The notes below the pieces were generated by a model. That model worked only from the letters and a program-made list of their open reading frames with translations. It did not search any database and was not told where the DNA came from. The translations under genes and the position numbers were made by a program. From NCBI GenBank assembly GCA_905221605.1, contig CAJNDS010000280.1, positions 433,392 to 490,891 of the forward strand: a stretch of DNA of 57,500 nt. The letters are read 5' to 3'. This DNA comes from Symbiodinium natans. Lineage: Eukaryota > Sar > Dinophyceae > Suessiales > Symbiodiniaceae. Of the stretch, positions 10,469-20,237 are shown in pieces. Numbering within the stretch: position 1 is the first letter of the stretch; every line of letters begins with the position of its first letter.

Positions 10469-10765
10469 GCAGTGCCGGAAGAGGGCGCCTCGCGCGAAGC
10501 GGGATGCGGTGGTGGAGAAGTACCGGCCGCACCTTCGTCCAACAGAAGCGGCGTGTCTCTGCAGGGTGTGTCGGGGTTTTGGGGGGCTATGATCTTGGGT
10601 CCCTGCACCCTAAACCCTAAACCCTAAACCCTGAACCCTGAACCCTAAACCCTAAACCCTAAACTTGGGATCTTGTTGGAGGTTGGATTCGGTTATTGGG
10701 CTCCAGGGCTGGTCTTTCGGGCAGGGGCTGTAGAGGGCCGAGCCTTGTTTTCAAAAAAGAATTGA
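10469..10765 (+). CDS. Predicted 2-exon gene end
   Basis: Exon 10469-10565 follows GATTGAGCCCAG and ends at GTGTG. Exon 10725-10765 follows GGTCTTTCGGGCAG and ends in TGA at 10763. Together they make 46 codons. In the chosen frame the first exon reads AVPEEGASREAGCGGG; another frame of the same exon is also open. The 5' end was not found. Confidence 0.35.
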
Positions 10766-10860
10766 AGCTCGCCCTAAACCCTAGCCCTAAACCCTAAACC
10801 CTAAACCCTGAACCCCCCTGCTAACCACTCCAAAGCCCTGCGCTCTGCAAATTCCCCGTG

Positions 10861-11202
10861 ATGGGTTCGAGGTTCAAGATGGGACCTGCGCTCCTGCCTC
10901 CGCCGCCCCCGCCTCCTGCCGCGCCGCCGCCAGGCCTCCCACCCCAACAGGGTTTAGGGTTTAGGGTTTAGGGTTTAGGGCTTATTGTTTGGGGTTTTAG
11001 GGTTTTGGGTTTGGGGTTTTTAGTGCTCTAGGCTTGGGTCCCTTGCGGGGTCCGTATGGCAGCGGTGCTGCGCTGTTAGGGGTCCTTCTTCTTGTGTAGA
11101 ACATCCCAGACCCTCCCCCAAGCTTCCCAAGGCCTTTTAAGCCCTAAAGATAGTGATGAGCCCTGCAACATAAATGCCAATCATCCCCAAAAAAGGCTAT
11201 GA
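10861..11202 (+). CDS. Predicted small Pro-rich gene
   Basis: ATG at 10861 opens exon 10861-10951, which encodes MGSRFKMG and then a Pro/Ala-rich run, and stops at donor GTTTAGGG. Exons 11032-11074 and 11100-11202 complete 78 codons to TGA. The last exon follows CTTCTTCTTGTGTAG and reads SQTLPQASQGLLSPK. The implied second intron is only 25 bp, so one boundary is probably wrong. Function unknown. Confidence 0.35.
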
Positions 11203-11288
11203 AAGCAGGTTGAAGGGCCCCCCCCACCCCCCCAAGTTCTTGGAAGGTCTGGTTAGGCTTTCTAGGGGGTTTTTCGAACTCCAGATGC

Positions 11289-11344
11289 AGTACCCCTTTT
11301 AGAATCCCCTATTAATGACTGTTAGCATGAGGGGGGAACATCCC
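11289..11344. mobile_element. Foldback element family 1, right half
   Basis: TATTAATGACTGTTAGCATG and GGGGGGAACATCCCC match the right arm of the complete copies at 24565, 29797, 43924, 51501 and 56142. The left arm is not recognisable. Confidence 0.65.
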
Positions 11345-11564
11345 CAACCTTAAGCCTGAAGCCCGAAAGAGCTTTAGGTGCTTCCTTGGGACCTTGAACA
11401 ACTGCCAAATCACTGAACCCCACCAGCCCTAAACCCTAAACCCTAAACCCTAAACCCTAAACCCTAAACCCTAAACCCTAAACCCGAAACCCGAAACCCG
11501 AAACCCTAAACCCTCAACCCTAAACCCTAAACCCTAAACCCTAAACCCTAAACCCTAGCGCCAG

Positions 11565-12106
11565 GCCCTCAACAAGAGCCGGAGGCGCCAAGCGAGCCGG
11601 TCGCCAGGCCCGGGCTCAGGGGCTCCAGGGCTTTAGGGCTTCAGGGGTTTAGGGGTTTAGAGGGTTTAGGGGTTTAGGGTTTAGGGGTTTAGGGTTTAAG
11701 GTTTAGGGCCTTCAGGGCTTTAGGGCTTTAGGGGTTTAGAGGTTTAGGGGTTTAGGGGTTTAGGGTCTTGGGTTTAGGGCCTTCAGGGCTTTAGGGCTTT
11801 AGGGCAGGGCTTAGGGCTTTAGGGCTCTGGGCCTTTAGGGCTCTGCTTTAGGGGTTTAGGGTTTAGTTTCGGGTTTAGGGTCTAGGGTTTTTGGGGGTTA
11901 GGGGGCTTCAGGTTTAGGGCCTGGGGCTTAGAACCCAGGGCTGGGGCTTTATGATCTTTTCCCCCTAACATCAAAACCTTCATTCCCTGATGATGCCGTT
12001 TCGTGCGAACTCGCACAACCCTAAAACAAGGGCCAGGAGTCAAATAGCTTCTGTTTCAGGTCAGACGCCCTTGTGGGCTTCGGTCTTTTTGGTTTCGTGC
12101 TTATGA
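11565..12106 (+). CDS. Predicted 2-exon gene end
   Basis: Exon 11565-11629 follows CCCTAGCGCCAG and reads LNKSRRRQASRSPGP. It ends at a GC donor (GCTTTAGGG). Exon 12031-12106 reads ARSQIASVSGQTPLWAS and ends in TGA at 12104. The join keeps frame (47 codons). The intron holds 190 bp of GGGTTTAGG/GGGCTTTAGG variants. A GC-AG intron is an inference. Confidence 0.35.
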
Positions 12107-12232
12107 AACCCTAAACTAAACCCTAAACCCTAACCCTAAACCCTAAACCCTAAACCCTAAACCCTAAACCCTAAACCCTAAACCTTAAACCCTAGTCGTA
12201 AACCCTTCTGGGCTTAGGGTTTTCGGGTGCAG

Positions 12233-13612
12233 AGGATGGCACTTTGGTTGGCTATCCGACAGCGGCCTAGCGTTTCCGCGTGAAAATCCCGAAAGCTTCG
12301 GGTTCAGGGTTTAGGTTGTAGGGTCATGTAGGGTCCAAGGCTTGGGAATGCGAGTTTAGATGGAGTGGCTTTGGGCGGGGGGGGGGGGGGGGGGGGGGCT
12401 GGTGGCGCTTGAGCGAGTGTGGTTTAAGGTTTAGGGCTGATCGACTTGAAAATGGGATAGTAGAGCATGCGACGCCCTGACATACGAGAACGAAAGGCAA
12501 TGAGTTCGAGTGCACTTAAATGTGCTATATCAAAATATATCACCATAGCTATACCAAGCGGCTCGCAAGAGCATGCGAGCAATGTACTTTTGCCAAGGGC
12601 TTAGGGCTTTAAAGCTTAGGGCCCGAAGTCCTGAACCCTCATATTTCAAAACCCTAAACCCCTAAACTCTGAAGCTTGAAGCCGTAAACCCTTCAGGGTC
12701 CGGGTTTGGGGGAGGCGCCCGCCCCGCAAGACCATCACGGCCGTGGAGGCGCGGCCCCTCAATCGGGCGGAGTTTGGACCACCCCCAAACCTTCAACCCT
12801 ACAGAACGTGGGTTTAGGGTTTAGGGTTTAGGGTTTAGGGTTTCGGGTTTAGGGGTGAAAGCCCTAAAAGGGCTATATCCTAAACCCGAAGCCCCAATCC
12901 CTAGACCCCAAACCCTAAAGCTTGCTTGATTCGTCGATGCTCCCGCAGCCGAAGCCCTAAGCCCATGCAACTCCCAACTCGCCTGAACCGATGCCGCAAA
13001 AAACCAAAGGTTTTAGGGTTTAGGGTTTAGGGTTTAGGGTTTAGGGTTTAGGGCTAGGGTTTAGGGTTTCGGGTTTGCGGTTTAGGGTTCGATTTTTCTG
13101 TGTCTTCAAAGACCTGAGCTCCTTGGCCAAAGGCTTGAACTTTTCGAATCCAAGCTTTGGGTTCGGGTTTACCTGCGCCCCGCAACCACCCCTCTAAACC
13201 CTAAACCCTAAACCCTAAACCCTAAACCCTAAACCCTAAACCCTAAACCCTAAACCCTAAACCCTAAACCCTAAACCCTAAACCCTACACCCTACACCCT
13301 AAACCCCAAACCCTAAACCCTAAAGCCTAAACCCTAAACCTGTAAGCCCTACATCGGGCCTTTGGCCCCTGAAGCCCAAAGCTGGACACCCGAAATCTTA
13401 CCTCGCACAGCTGCGGTTCGGGGTTTAGGGGTTAGGGTTTAGGGTTAGTGTAGGGGTTCGGGTTGAGGGTTTAGGGTTTGGGGTTAGGGGTATAAATGTT
13501 AAATTAGAGTCTTGGGTTTAGGGTTGGAAACGGTTCAGGCGGAGCTGACCAGCGCAGTGCGACTTGGCAGCAGCACTTCTTGCAGGCCCCGGCGGGCCCT
13601 TTCAGGACCTAG
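12233..13612 (+). CDS. Predicted 6-exon gene, unknown product
   Basis: Exons 12233-12301, 12697-12771, 12949-13009, 13119-13166, 13375-13415 and 13558-13612 keep frame for 116 codons to TAG at 13610. Acceptors include CAAACCCTTCAG-like ends at 12696, GTCGATGCTCCCGCAG (12948) and GCTGACCAGCGCAG with a CTGAC branch-like site (13557). Donors are GTTCAGGG, GTTTGG, GTTTTAGGG, GTTTACC and GTTCGGGG. Peptides include RRPPRKTITAVEARPL and LLGQRLELFESKLWVR. Rich in Arg/Lys; no domain recognised. Confidence 0.48.
13196..13345. repeat. CCCTAAA array (intronic)
   Basis: About 150 bp of CCCTAAA with CCCTACA variants, between exons 13119-13166 and 13375-13415. Confidence 0.95.
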
Positions 13613-13742
13613 GCTTGGACCTAAACCCTCGACCCTGAACCCTAAACCCCAGGCCCTGAACCCTAAACCCTAAACCCCAAGCCCGAAAGCCTAAACCTTA
13701 AGCCCTAAACCAAAGCCCTAGACCACCCTTTCGTATAGAAAA

Positions 13743-13925
13743 TTAAGGAAAATGACTTTGTGGGCAAGGTCATAAATTTTGCGGGCAAGGTCATAAAATC
13801 AGTGGGCAAGGTCCTTGCCCCACCCCCCCCCCCCCCTCCACCTCCGCCCCCCCACCTCCCCCACCTCCGCCCCCCTCCCTCCCTACCCTTGAGCAAATGG
13901 CTCAGGTTTAAGGTTCAGGGAGGAG
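13743..13925. repeat. 21-bp repeat, poly-C and pyrimidine tract
   Basis: Three units with the core GTGGGCAAGGTCATAAA at 13756-13816 are followed by about 70 bp of C-rich tract ending TACCCTTGAG. CAAATGGCTCAG and GTTTAAGG come next, possibly a 12-nt exon with a start codon. A related GTGGGCAA repeat occurs at 20238-20322. Confidence 0.7.
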
Positions 13926-14166
13926 CGCTAGGGTTTAATTTGGGCTAAGAGTTTGGGTTGCGTGTGAAACTTTTTATTATCTTGATGGTATGGGATTCTC
14001 TGGGTGGGTGGGTGGGTACTTTTCGGGCGCTTGAAAAGCTGCTAACCTAGTGAATGCTTGAACTTTGAGATGCTGAACCTTAAGCCCCAAACCCTAAACC
14101 CGAAGCCCTAAACCCTAAACCCTAAACCCTGAACCCGAAACCCTGAGCCCCACACCCTTTCTTAAG

Positions 14167-15154
14167 TGAACCTGGAGTCCACAGGCCAGTGGCCCAGGGA
14201 AACGCAGACGCCACCGGCAATCCGCGTCCAGATCAGCGGGAATCCAGGCGCAGAGGGTGTTGGTTGGGGCTTCATCTCACAGGTGTGTTGAGGGTTTAGG
14301 GTTTAGGGTTTCGGGCTGAGGGGTTTTGAGTATTTTCGTGTTTAGGGCGGTTTTGGGGCTTCGTTCGGGTTCCGTGTTCTGGCGAGATGGAGGCTGGGGA
14401 GTTTTAGGGTTTAGGGTTTGAGGGGTTTAGGGTCAGGGTCTAAGCCCGAAGCCCCGCACCCCGAGCCTCCTAAACCCTAAACCCTAAACCCTAAACCCTA
14501 AACCCTAAACCCTAAGCCCTAAGCCCTAAACCCTAAACGCCAAAGTCCCCGACGCCCGAGAGCCTAACTGGCAACCGTACTTGGAGGTTCATGGTACTTG
14601 TTAGCCAATTATTCGCCGTACTTATCACTGTGCTTATAGCCAGATTTGGGCACTTGAGGGGCTTATAAGTGGGTTACAAGTAGGGTTATAAATTGGTTAA
14701 AACCCTAAACCCTAAACCCTAAACCCTAATCCTAAACCCTAAACCCTAAACCCTAAACCCTAAACCCTAAACCCCAAACCCTAAACCCTAAACCCTAAAC
14801 CCTAAACCCTAAACCCTAAACCCTAAACCCTAAACCCTTGGTTAATAAGTACCATGAACCTCCGAGTAACTGGCAGCCGTAGCCCGAGGCGATCGAGCTT
14901 GGGTGCGGCAGAGCCAGGATCGCCAGGGTGTTGCTGCGCGGTTTTCGGGTTTTTGGGTTTAGGGTTTAGGGTTGGGGGTTTGGGGGTTTGGGGGTTTGGG
15001 GCTTTGGGGCTTTGGGGCTTTGGGGCTTTGGGGCTTTGGGTTGCTGAGGAATTTGGGGTTTGGGGGTTCGGGGTTTTTAAGCTGCTCTCTAGTAGAGCAT
15101 CGTCAGGGCTTGGGGGTTAGAGCCCCTTGGGATTTTGAAAGTTTTGTGAGTTAA
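14167..15154 (+). CDS. Predicted 3-exon gene hosting a foldback element
   Basis: Exon 14167-14282 follows CACCCTTTCTTAAG and ends CAG|GTGTG; it encodes ETQTPPAIRVQISGNPG and then VGWGFISQ. Exons 14889-14940 (ELGCGRARIARVLLR, donor GTTTTCGG) and 15093-15154 (acceptor GCTGCTCTCTAG) continue the same frame to TAA at 15152; 76 codons. The 606-bp intron between the first two exons contains foldback element 14578-14868 and the telomeric block nested in it. The start codon was not found. Confidence 0.48.
14578..14868. mobile_element. Foldback element family 3, copy 2
   Basis: The ends are inverted repeats: TACTTGGAGGTTCATGGTAC on the left and the matching GTACCATGAACCTCCGAGTA on the right. The similarity continues inward (TTAGCCAATTA against TTAACCAATTT), making a roughly 146-bp foldback without coding capacity. 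A 137-bp CCCTAAA block is inserted at 14701-14837. Copy 1 at 1606-1812 lacks that block, which shows it is a later insertion. Confidence 0.8.
14701..14837. repeat. Telomeric block inserted in foldback element
   Basis: Nearly twenty CCCTAAA units are bounded by TTGGTTAA at 14693-14700 and again at 14838-14845. The undisrupted copy reads ATTGGTCAATAAGTACC at the same place. An insertion with an 8-bp duplication explains both facts. Confidence 0.88.
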
Positions 15155-15508
15155 AGCCAAAAAACCGCTCCTTGCAAGTAGCCAGGGGAAGTGCTGCGTA
15201 GTTGGGGTTTAGGGTTTAGGGTTTAGGGTTTAGGGTTTAGGGTTTGCGACTTCGGCTCAGGGGTCACCGCGCCCATGAGCCTTAACACTTAACTCCCATG
15301 CCCGAACCCTCAACCGTGAACACTGAGCCCGAAGCCCTGAAACCTTAAGGCCCTAAACCCTAAGCCTTAAAGCCTTAGACCTCAAACAACAAGTACCCCA
15401 AACCCTAAACCCTAAACCCTGAACCCTGAACCCTGAACCCTAAACCCTAAACCCTAAATCCAAAACCCTAAACCCTAAGCCCTTTTTGCCCGAAACCCAC
15501 CTCGGCAG

Positions 15509-16470
15509 GTCCCAGCAAAGAAGACAGTGATTCTGCAAGCAGCACCGGCAGCGGCTTGGTCGTGGAAGGTTTAGGGTTTAGGGTTTAGGGTTTAGGGTTA
15601 GGGTTTAGGGTTCAGGGTTTAGAGTTTAGGGTTTAGGGTTTAGGGTTTAGGGGCTCTCTCACTCGAAAGGGTGGTCTTGGGTTGGTTTAGGGTTTTAGGT
15701 TTTTAGAGATTTTGCTGTTTAGGGTTTTTGGGTTTTGGAGTTTCGGGGGTTGTTGAGCTGCTTAGGGTTAGGGGTTTCGTGTTTCGGATACTGCGTGATG
15801 GTGCATCGGATCATATATAAGTGGCTGTCCTTGTCCTTGTGAGCTAGTTTCTGGATGTGTGCACCTGTTGGTGTGAAGCGCGGCGGCGAAACGAAACACG
15901 TTCAGCGAGCCGCACGTGTTAGGGTTTGGGGTTCAGGGTACAGGGTTAGGGTTTAGGGTTTAGGGTTTAGTAGGGTTTAGGGGTTAGGGTTTAGGGTTTA
16001 GGGTTTAGGGTTTAGGGCTTGCTTAGGGTTTAGGCTTACAGAGACTGCTACAGTAACCTGCCAGCAGGCGATAGGGTTTTGAGCTTGGGAGCCCAGCGTT
16101 TCGCGTCTGAAAGGTATCTCACGGTTTGGGTGGTTTAGGGTTTAGCGTTTAGGGTTTAGAACGTAGGGGTCTTGGAGTTCAGAGGTCAGGGGTCTGAAGG
16201 TCTCAGGGCTTTGGGTTTTAGGAGTCTTAGAGCTTCGGGTTTTGGGGGTCCAAGGGTTTGGGGTTTAGTTAGGGCTTAGGGCTTAGGGCTTAGGGCTTAG
16301 GGTTTAGGGTTTAGGGTTTTGTTTGGGTTCACGCGTGGGGCTTAGAGGCCGTTGTTTCCAAGCCCGGATGCCTAAACAGTTCCGCCAGAGGTGTTTTTTG
16401 GAGCTGTGGGGAGGCGTTTGGGTTGAACATTCGACACCTCCGTGAAGCCTCTAAAGGCTCCAGACCCTAA
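15509..16470 (+). CDS. Predicted 5-exon gene, unknown product
   Basis: Exons 15509-15568, 15651-15670, 15848-15915, 16068-16123 and 16363-16470 total 104 codons in frame; the stop TAA at 16468 lies in AGACCCTAA. Intron 15569-15650 consists of heptamers only. Other signals: CCACCTCGGCAG (15508), TGTCCTTGTCCTTGTGAG then CTAG (15847), CAGCAG (16067), GTTGTTTCCAAG (16362) and donors GTTTAG, GTGGTC, GTGTTAGGG and GTTTGGG. Peptides: KKTVILQAAPAAAWSW, MCAPVGVKRGGETKHV and FGLNIRHLREASKG. No family recognised. Confidence 0.48.
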
Positions 16471-16570
16471 ACCCCAAATTTATCCCTAAACCCTAAACCC
16501 TAAACCCTAAACCCTAAACCCCAAACCGTAAACCCTAAACCCTAAACCCTAAACCCTGAAACCCACACAG

Positions 16571-17169
16571 GAACTGAGGATTTGGGCCTCATGCCCTTGG
16601 GGGTTGCAGGGCCTTCCGCCAGGCCCTCCTCGGCTTGCGAGGTGCGGCACCGGTTTAGGGTTTAGGGCTTGGGCTCTAGACCCTGAAGCCTCAGGCGATC
16701 GCATGGCACAGCTGCGGCGAACGATGCAGCTGGGCACGATTTCGGGCTTTTCGGGTGCAGAGAAAAGATGCGTAGTGACAGCATGAGGGTTGAGGGTTGA
16801 GGGTTTTAGGGTGGTGGGGCGGGTGGGGTGGGGGTGGTGGGGTGTGGGTGGTGGGGGTGGTTGGGGTGGGTGGGGGTGGGGGTGGTGGGGGTGGGGTGGG
16901 GGTGGGTGGGGGGGTGGGGGTGGTGGTGGTGGGGGGGTGGGGGGGGGGGGGGGGGGTGGGGGTGGTGGGTGGGGGTGGGTGGGGGTGGGGGGGGTGGGTG
17001 GGTTGCTGGATCATGCTGACCCCTAAGCCCTTTCTCTGCACGAAGTCGCGTGGGGTTCGTCATGGTTCTTCCAACTTATGGGGGGCTCTCTTTCAAAACT
17101 GTGAGGGGGCCCTAACGTTTCCCCCCTGTTCTGCCTCCTCCCTCCTCGTAGAGATCTGCCAAAGCATGA
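16571..17169 (+). CDS. Predicted 4-exon gene with canonical last intron
   Basis: Exons 16571-16652, 16712-16754, 17046-17100 and 17152-17169 total 66 codons with TGA at 17167. The last intron (17101-17151, 51 bp) is a textbook case without telomeric repeats: GTGAGG donor, CTAAC branch-like site, a long pyrimidine tract and CCTCGTAG. The third exon reads RVGFVMVLPTYGGLSFK. The second intron contains 200 bp of GGGGTGGG-rich DNA. The 5' end was not found. Confidence 0.5.
16808..17006. repeat. G-rich GGGGTGGGT tract
   Basis: About 200 bp of GGGGGTGGG-type sequence with up to 16 consecutive Gs, a likely G-quadruplex former on the + strand. Several open frames exist only because the tract lacks A. 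It lies in predicted intron 16755-17045. Confidence 0.95.
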
Positions 17170-17231
17170 AACGTCGAAGAAGCAAAGCCCTAAACCCTAA
17201 ACGCTAAATCAGATCAACCCTCCCTTATTAG

Positions 17232-17515
17232 GTGAATGAGTGCACTTTACAGTCTTTGGGATACTACAGTATAATCCCCTATAGAACTGAAGGTGTACAC
17301 TGTTGGGCTTATGAACTCAGCAACTCAACCCTAAACCCCAAAACCCCAAAACCCTGAACCCTAAACCCTTTTTGGGTTGTACTTGCCCAGGCTAAGCCAT
17401 ATCAACCCTCCACCCCGAGACCCTCAGTCCTAAGACCCCAACGTCCCCAGAAGCCGAGGCAGAGCATGCCGTCGATGTCCTCCGCCGCCTGCCAGTGTCA
17501 GGGATGGTCTTATAA
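17232..17515 (+). CDS. Predicted 2-exon gene end
   Basis: Exon 17232-17292 follows CAACCCTCCCTTATTAG and ends GAAG|GTGTAC. It is less GC-rich than its neighbours yet open: NECTLQSLGYYSIIPY. Exon 17397-17515 continues in frame and reads LHPETLSPKTPTSPEAEA and VDVLRRLPVSGMVL before TAA at 17513. Sixty codons. The start was not found; function unknown. Confidence 0.5.
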
Positions 17516-17586
17516 GCCTAAAAACCCTAAGGGCCCCAAGGCCCTAAGGCCCTAAGGCCCTAAGTTTTTCAGGGTTTAGGGTTTCG

Positions 17587-17796
17587 TCCTAAACCCTAAA
17601 CCCTAAACCCTAAACCCTAAACCCTAAACCCTAAACCCTAAACCCTAAACCCTAAACCCTAAACCCTAAACCCTAAACCCTAAACCCTAAACCCTAAACC
17701 CTAAACCCTAAGCCCTAAACCCTAAACCCTAAACCCTAAACCCTAAACCCTAAACCCTAAACCCTAAACCCTAAACCCTAAACCCTAAACCCTCAC
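17587..17796. repeat. Long CCCTAAA array
   Basis: Thirty units, nearly perfect, directly preceded by CAGGGTTTAGGGTTTCGTCC, so orientation flips G-rich to C-rich within 10 bp. Confidence 0.95.
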
Positions 17797-17818
17797 TCTC
17801 AACCCTCCACTCCATCAG

Positions 17819-18094
17819 CCACTTCGGGGCAGAGGGCAACCTTCTGGCCACAGCGCGTGTGCCAGCACCCTTGATCGCCCTGGGCCCTTAAACCCCCTGA
17901 CTATGATAGGGTTTAGGGTTTAGGGTTTAGGGTTTAGGGTTTAGGGTTTAGGGGCTAGAGATTCGGGCTAAGAGTGTAGGGGTACTCTTCTTGCTCTCTT
18001 TCGGGTCTTGGGTTCCGCCTTATAGCAGTGGCGAACACCCAAAGTGGTAGCCTTCAATAACCGTCAGTGGGCGAACAAACCTGCTAGGCTCTGA
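17819..18094 (+). CDS. Predicted 2-exon gene end
   Basis: Acceptor CCCTCCACTCCATCAG opens exon 17819-17856, which ends at donor GTGTGC; an alternative end is GTTTAGGG at 17911. Exon 18026-18094 follows a long pyrimidine stretch ending CCGCCTTATAG and reads TPKVVAFNNRQWANKPARL before TGA. The join keeps frame. Function unknown. Confidence 0.4.
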
Positions 18095-18148
18095 GCCCTA
18101 AACCCTAAACCCTGAGCCCTAAATCCTAACCCTAAACCCTAAACCGAG

Positions 18149-19129
18149 GAAAGCCCCTGAAAGCCCTCAACCCAACACCGAAGAGCTGCAAAAAAAACCC
18201 TGCCAAAGACCCGAAATCCACACAAGAAGCTTAGGGTTAGGGTTTAGGGTTTAGGGTTTAGGGTTTAGGGTTTAGGGTTAAGGTAGGCGCTGGCTTTCTA
18301 GTCAACTCGGGGGGCCCCCTTGCAATGCCCTCAGAAGTAGGGTGTGAGCTGTCTTCAAACCCTCCACGGTTTAGGGGTTAACAGCCGGAGAAGCCCTAAC
18401 ACTCTTTAGCCCTAGAACCCTGACCCTGAGGGCCTGAAACCCGAGAAGCCCAAGACCCGAGGCCCGGAACTCGGAGGTTGCCTTCAAAACCCCAAACCCG
18501 GGTTTAGGGTTTAGGGTTTAGGGTCTAGGGTTTAGGGTTTAGGGTTCCCTAGAAACCCTGAAACTTTGTGAGGTGGTCACCTCCATCAAGACCAAGCCAA
18601 ACCCGCTGCTCGAGCGGCGGCGGAGCAGCATCGAGATGCCATCGTGCGGGGCCTTAGAGTTTAGGGTTTAGGGTTTAGGGTTTAGGGTTTAGGGTGGGAG
18701 TGGGGGTTGGGGGGGTCGGGGGGGTCGGGGGGGTTGGGGGGGTTGGGGGGGTTGGGGGGGTTGGGGTTCGAGGTTCAGGATCCAGTCTTTAAGGGTTTTA
18801 GGGTTTGGGGTTCGGCGGTTTGGGGTCAGGGTTATCTTGAACCCTTCACCCAATTGCTGTACCCGCAAAAGCCAAACCCTGCGCCCAAAACCCGACTACT
18901 TTAGGTCTTCGCCTCGATTGGGCAGCAGATCTTAACAGTATTTAAGGGGCAAAGGTTTAGGGTTTAGGGTTTAGGGTTTAGGGTTTAGGGTTTAGGGTGT
19001 AGATTTAGGGCTCAGGGGTTTCCATTCAGGACTCCCGGTCGCTTCGCCGCCCAACTCGGTCAAGGGCAGGCCCAGGAGTCGCTCGCAAGATTGCGCCATT
19101 CCCGCAGCTCCCTACACCTTAAACCCTAA
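18149..19129 (+). CDS. Predicted gene, at least 6 exons
   Basis: Exons 18149-18238, 18302-18336, 18431-18501 and 18573-18658 form one frame. Exons 18926-18954 and 19030-19129 form a second consistent pair ending in TAA of CCCTAA at 19127. The link between the two sets is missing, so this may be one gene or two. Clear open peptides: NTEELQKKPCQRPEIH, VVTSIKTKPNPLLERRR and LGQGQAQESLARLRHS. The first donor is GC (GCTTAGGG). The gap contains a GGGGGGTTG 9-bp array at 18700-18765. Confidence 0.4.
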
Positions 19130-19209
19130 ACCTTAAACCCTAAACCCTAAACCCTAAACCCTAAACCCTAAACCCTAAACCCTAAACCCTAAACCCTCTG
19201 AACACCTTA

Positions 19210-19310
19210 AACCCTAAACCCTGAACCCCCTGAACCCCCTGAACCCCCTGAACCCCCTGAACCCCCTGAACCCCCTGAACCCCCTGAACCCCCTGAAACC
19301 CCTGAACCGC
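19210..19310. repeat. 9-bp CCCCCTGAA variant array
   Basis: About ten CCCCCTGAA units in a CCCTAAA context; another period-9 derivative of the heptamer. Confidence 0.9.
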
Positions 19311-19440
19311 CTGAAACCCTTAACCCTAAACCCTAAACCTAGCCCCTAAGCCTCTGAACCCTAAGCCTTAAACCCTAAACCCTGCACCCTAAAAGCCCAT
19401 GTGAAAACCAATCGTGGGCCGTCTTGGTTGTGTTGCTTAG

Positions 19441-20185
19441 TGGTGCATCTTTGCTTACAGTGAGGTTGCTACCAGTAGTTGAATCTAGAACAGCCCTCTC
19501 CTGACAAAATCAAATTGTCTGCAACTCTGGGGGGGTTGTCCGACTCCTTTGCTCAAACAAGTACAACTCAAGCCCACGCTAGCTTTCGTGATACAGAATA
19601 TCTAATATCTGTTATACACTATTACATATGTGTATATTTATATACATGACATGCTATATGCTATACGATTGTAAAAATGTATATATGTATATATATAGAG
19701 CATATATATATATATACACACATATAAATATACATATATATATATATTTATAGCATTTTACTTATCTTTCTTAATCTTTAGCAAAACACAATTTGTCTAC
19801 ATATGGATAATGCATATATGCAGATATATATATATATATACATATGCTGAAAATGCATGAGTTTGTTTATGTGCCACATATACCCTCAAGTACGGCTAGT
19901 TGCAACAGCTGTGCTGGCCGGCACCCCCCCCGGCGCTCTGGTTCTCAAGTGCGAAGGACAACCGGGCCACTGGGGCCCGGAGAGAAGCAAAGCAGGGCGT
20001 CGGTTTGGTGGCTGTTTGACGCGGCTCTGGTGGGTGGAACAGCTTGGAGCTTGTCGAGCGCTCAACCAGCGCCAAAAGACAAGCAAGTGGCGTGGCGGGG
20101 GTGCTTCGGGTTTAGGTCTTCATGTCTTGCGGAGCTGTCCATTGAAGGTGCGTTTCTCCTTCTCGCATCACAAGAAGCCATGTAG
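19441..20185 (+). CDS. Predicted 3-exon gene, large GC-rich exon
   Basis: Exons 19441-19459, 19909-20109 and 20175-20185 give 77 codons to TAG at 20183. The first follows CTTGGTTGTGTTGCTTAG and ends at GTGAGG. The 201-nt second exon reads PGALVLKCEGQPGHWGP and TRLWWVEQLGACRALNQ and ends at GTTTAGG. The last intron (65 bp) ends CCTTCTCGCATCACAAG. The 449-bp first intron is AT-rich with TATATA microsatellites, in contrast to the GC-rich exon. Another frame of the big exon is also open. Function unknown. Confidence 0.48.
19610..19850. repeat. AT-rich TATA/CATA microsatellites
   Basis: Clustered TATATA and ATACATATG tracts inside predicted intron 19460-19908. No gene signal was seen here. Confidence 0.85.
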
Positions 20186-20237
20186 ATCTCTCGGATCTTG
20201 GGGCTTAATTCGGTTGGGGGATAACATGTGCTCTTGA

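Larger units (their letters stand above)
14565..14881. repeat. 15-bp direct repeats flanking foldback element
   Basis: TAACTGGCAACCGTA at 14565-14579 and TAACTGGCAGCCGTA at 14867-14881 border the element with one mismatch. They may be a target-site duplication or part of the element ends; the first two to three bases overlap the terminal repeats. Confidence 0.6.

Noticed and set aside
12443-12515. tRNA-like sequence (ATAGTAGAGCATGCGAC with GAGTTCGAGTGC downstream)
   Set aside because: A- and B-box-like words are present, but the T arm and acceptor stem do not pair, so at most a decayed tRNA-derived piece.
16691-17207. Several 60-136 codon frames with Gly/Val/Trp or Pro/Thr/His runs
   Set aside because: They exist only because the GGGGTGGG tract lacks stop codons in many frames.
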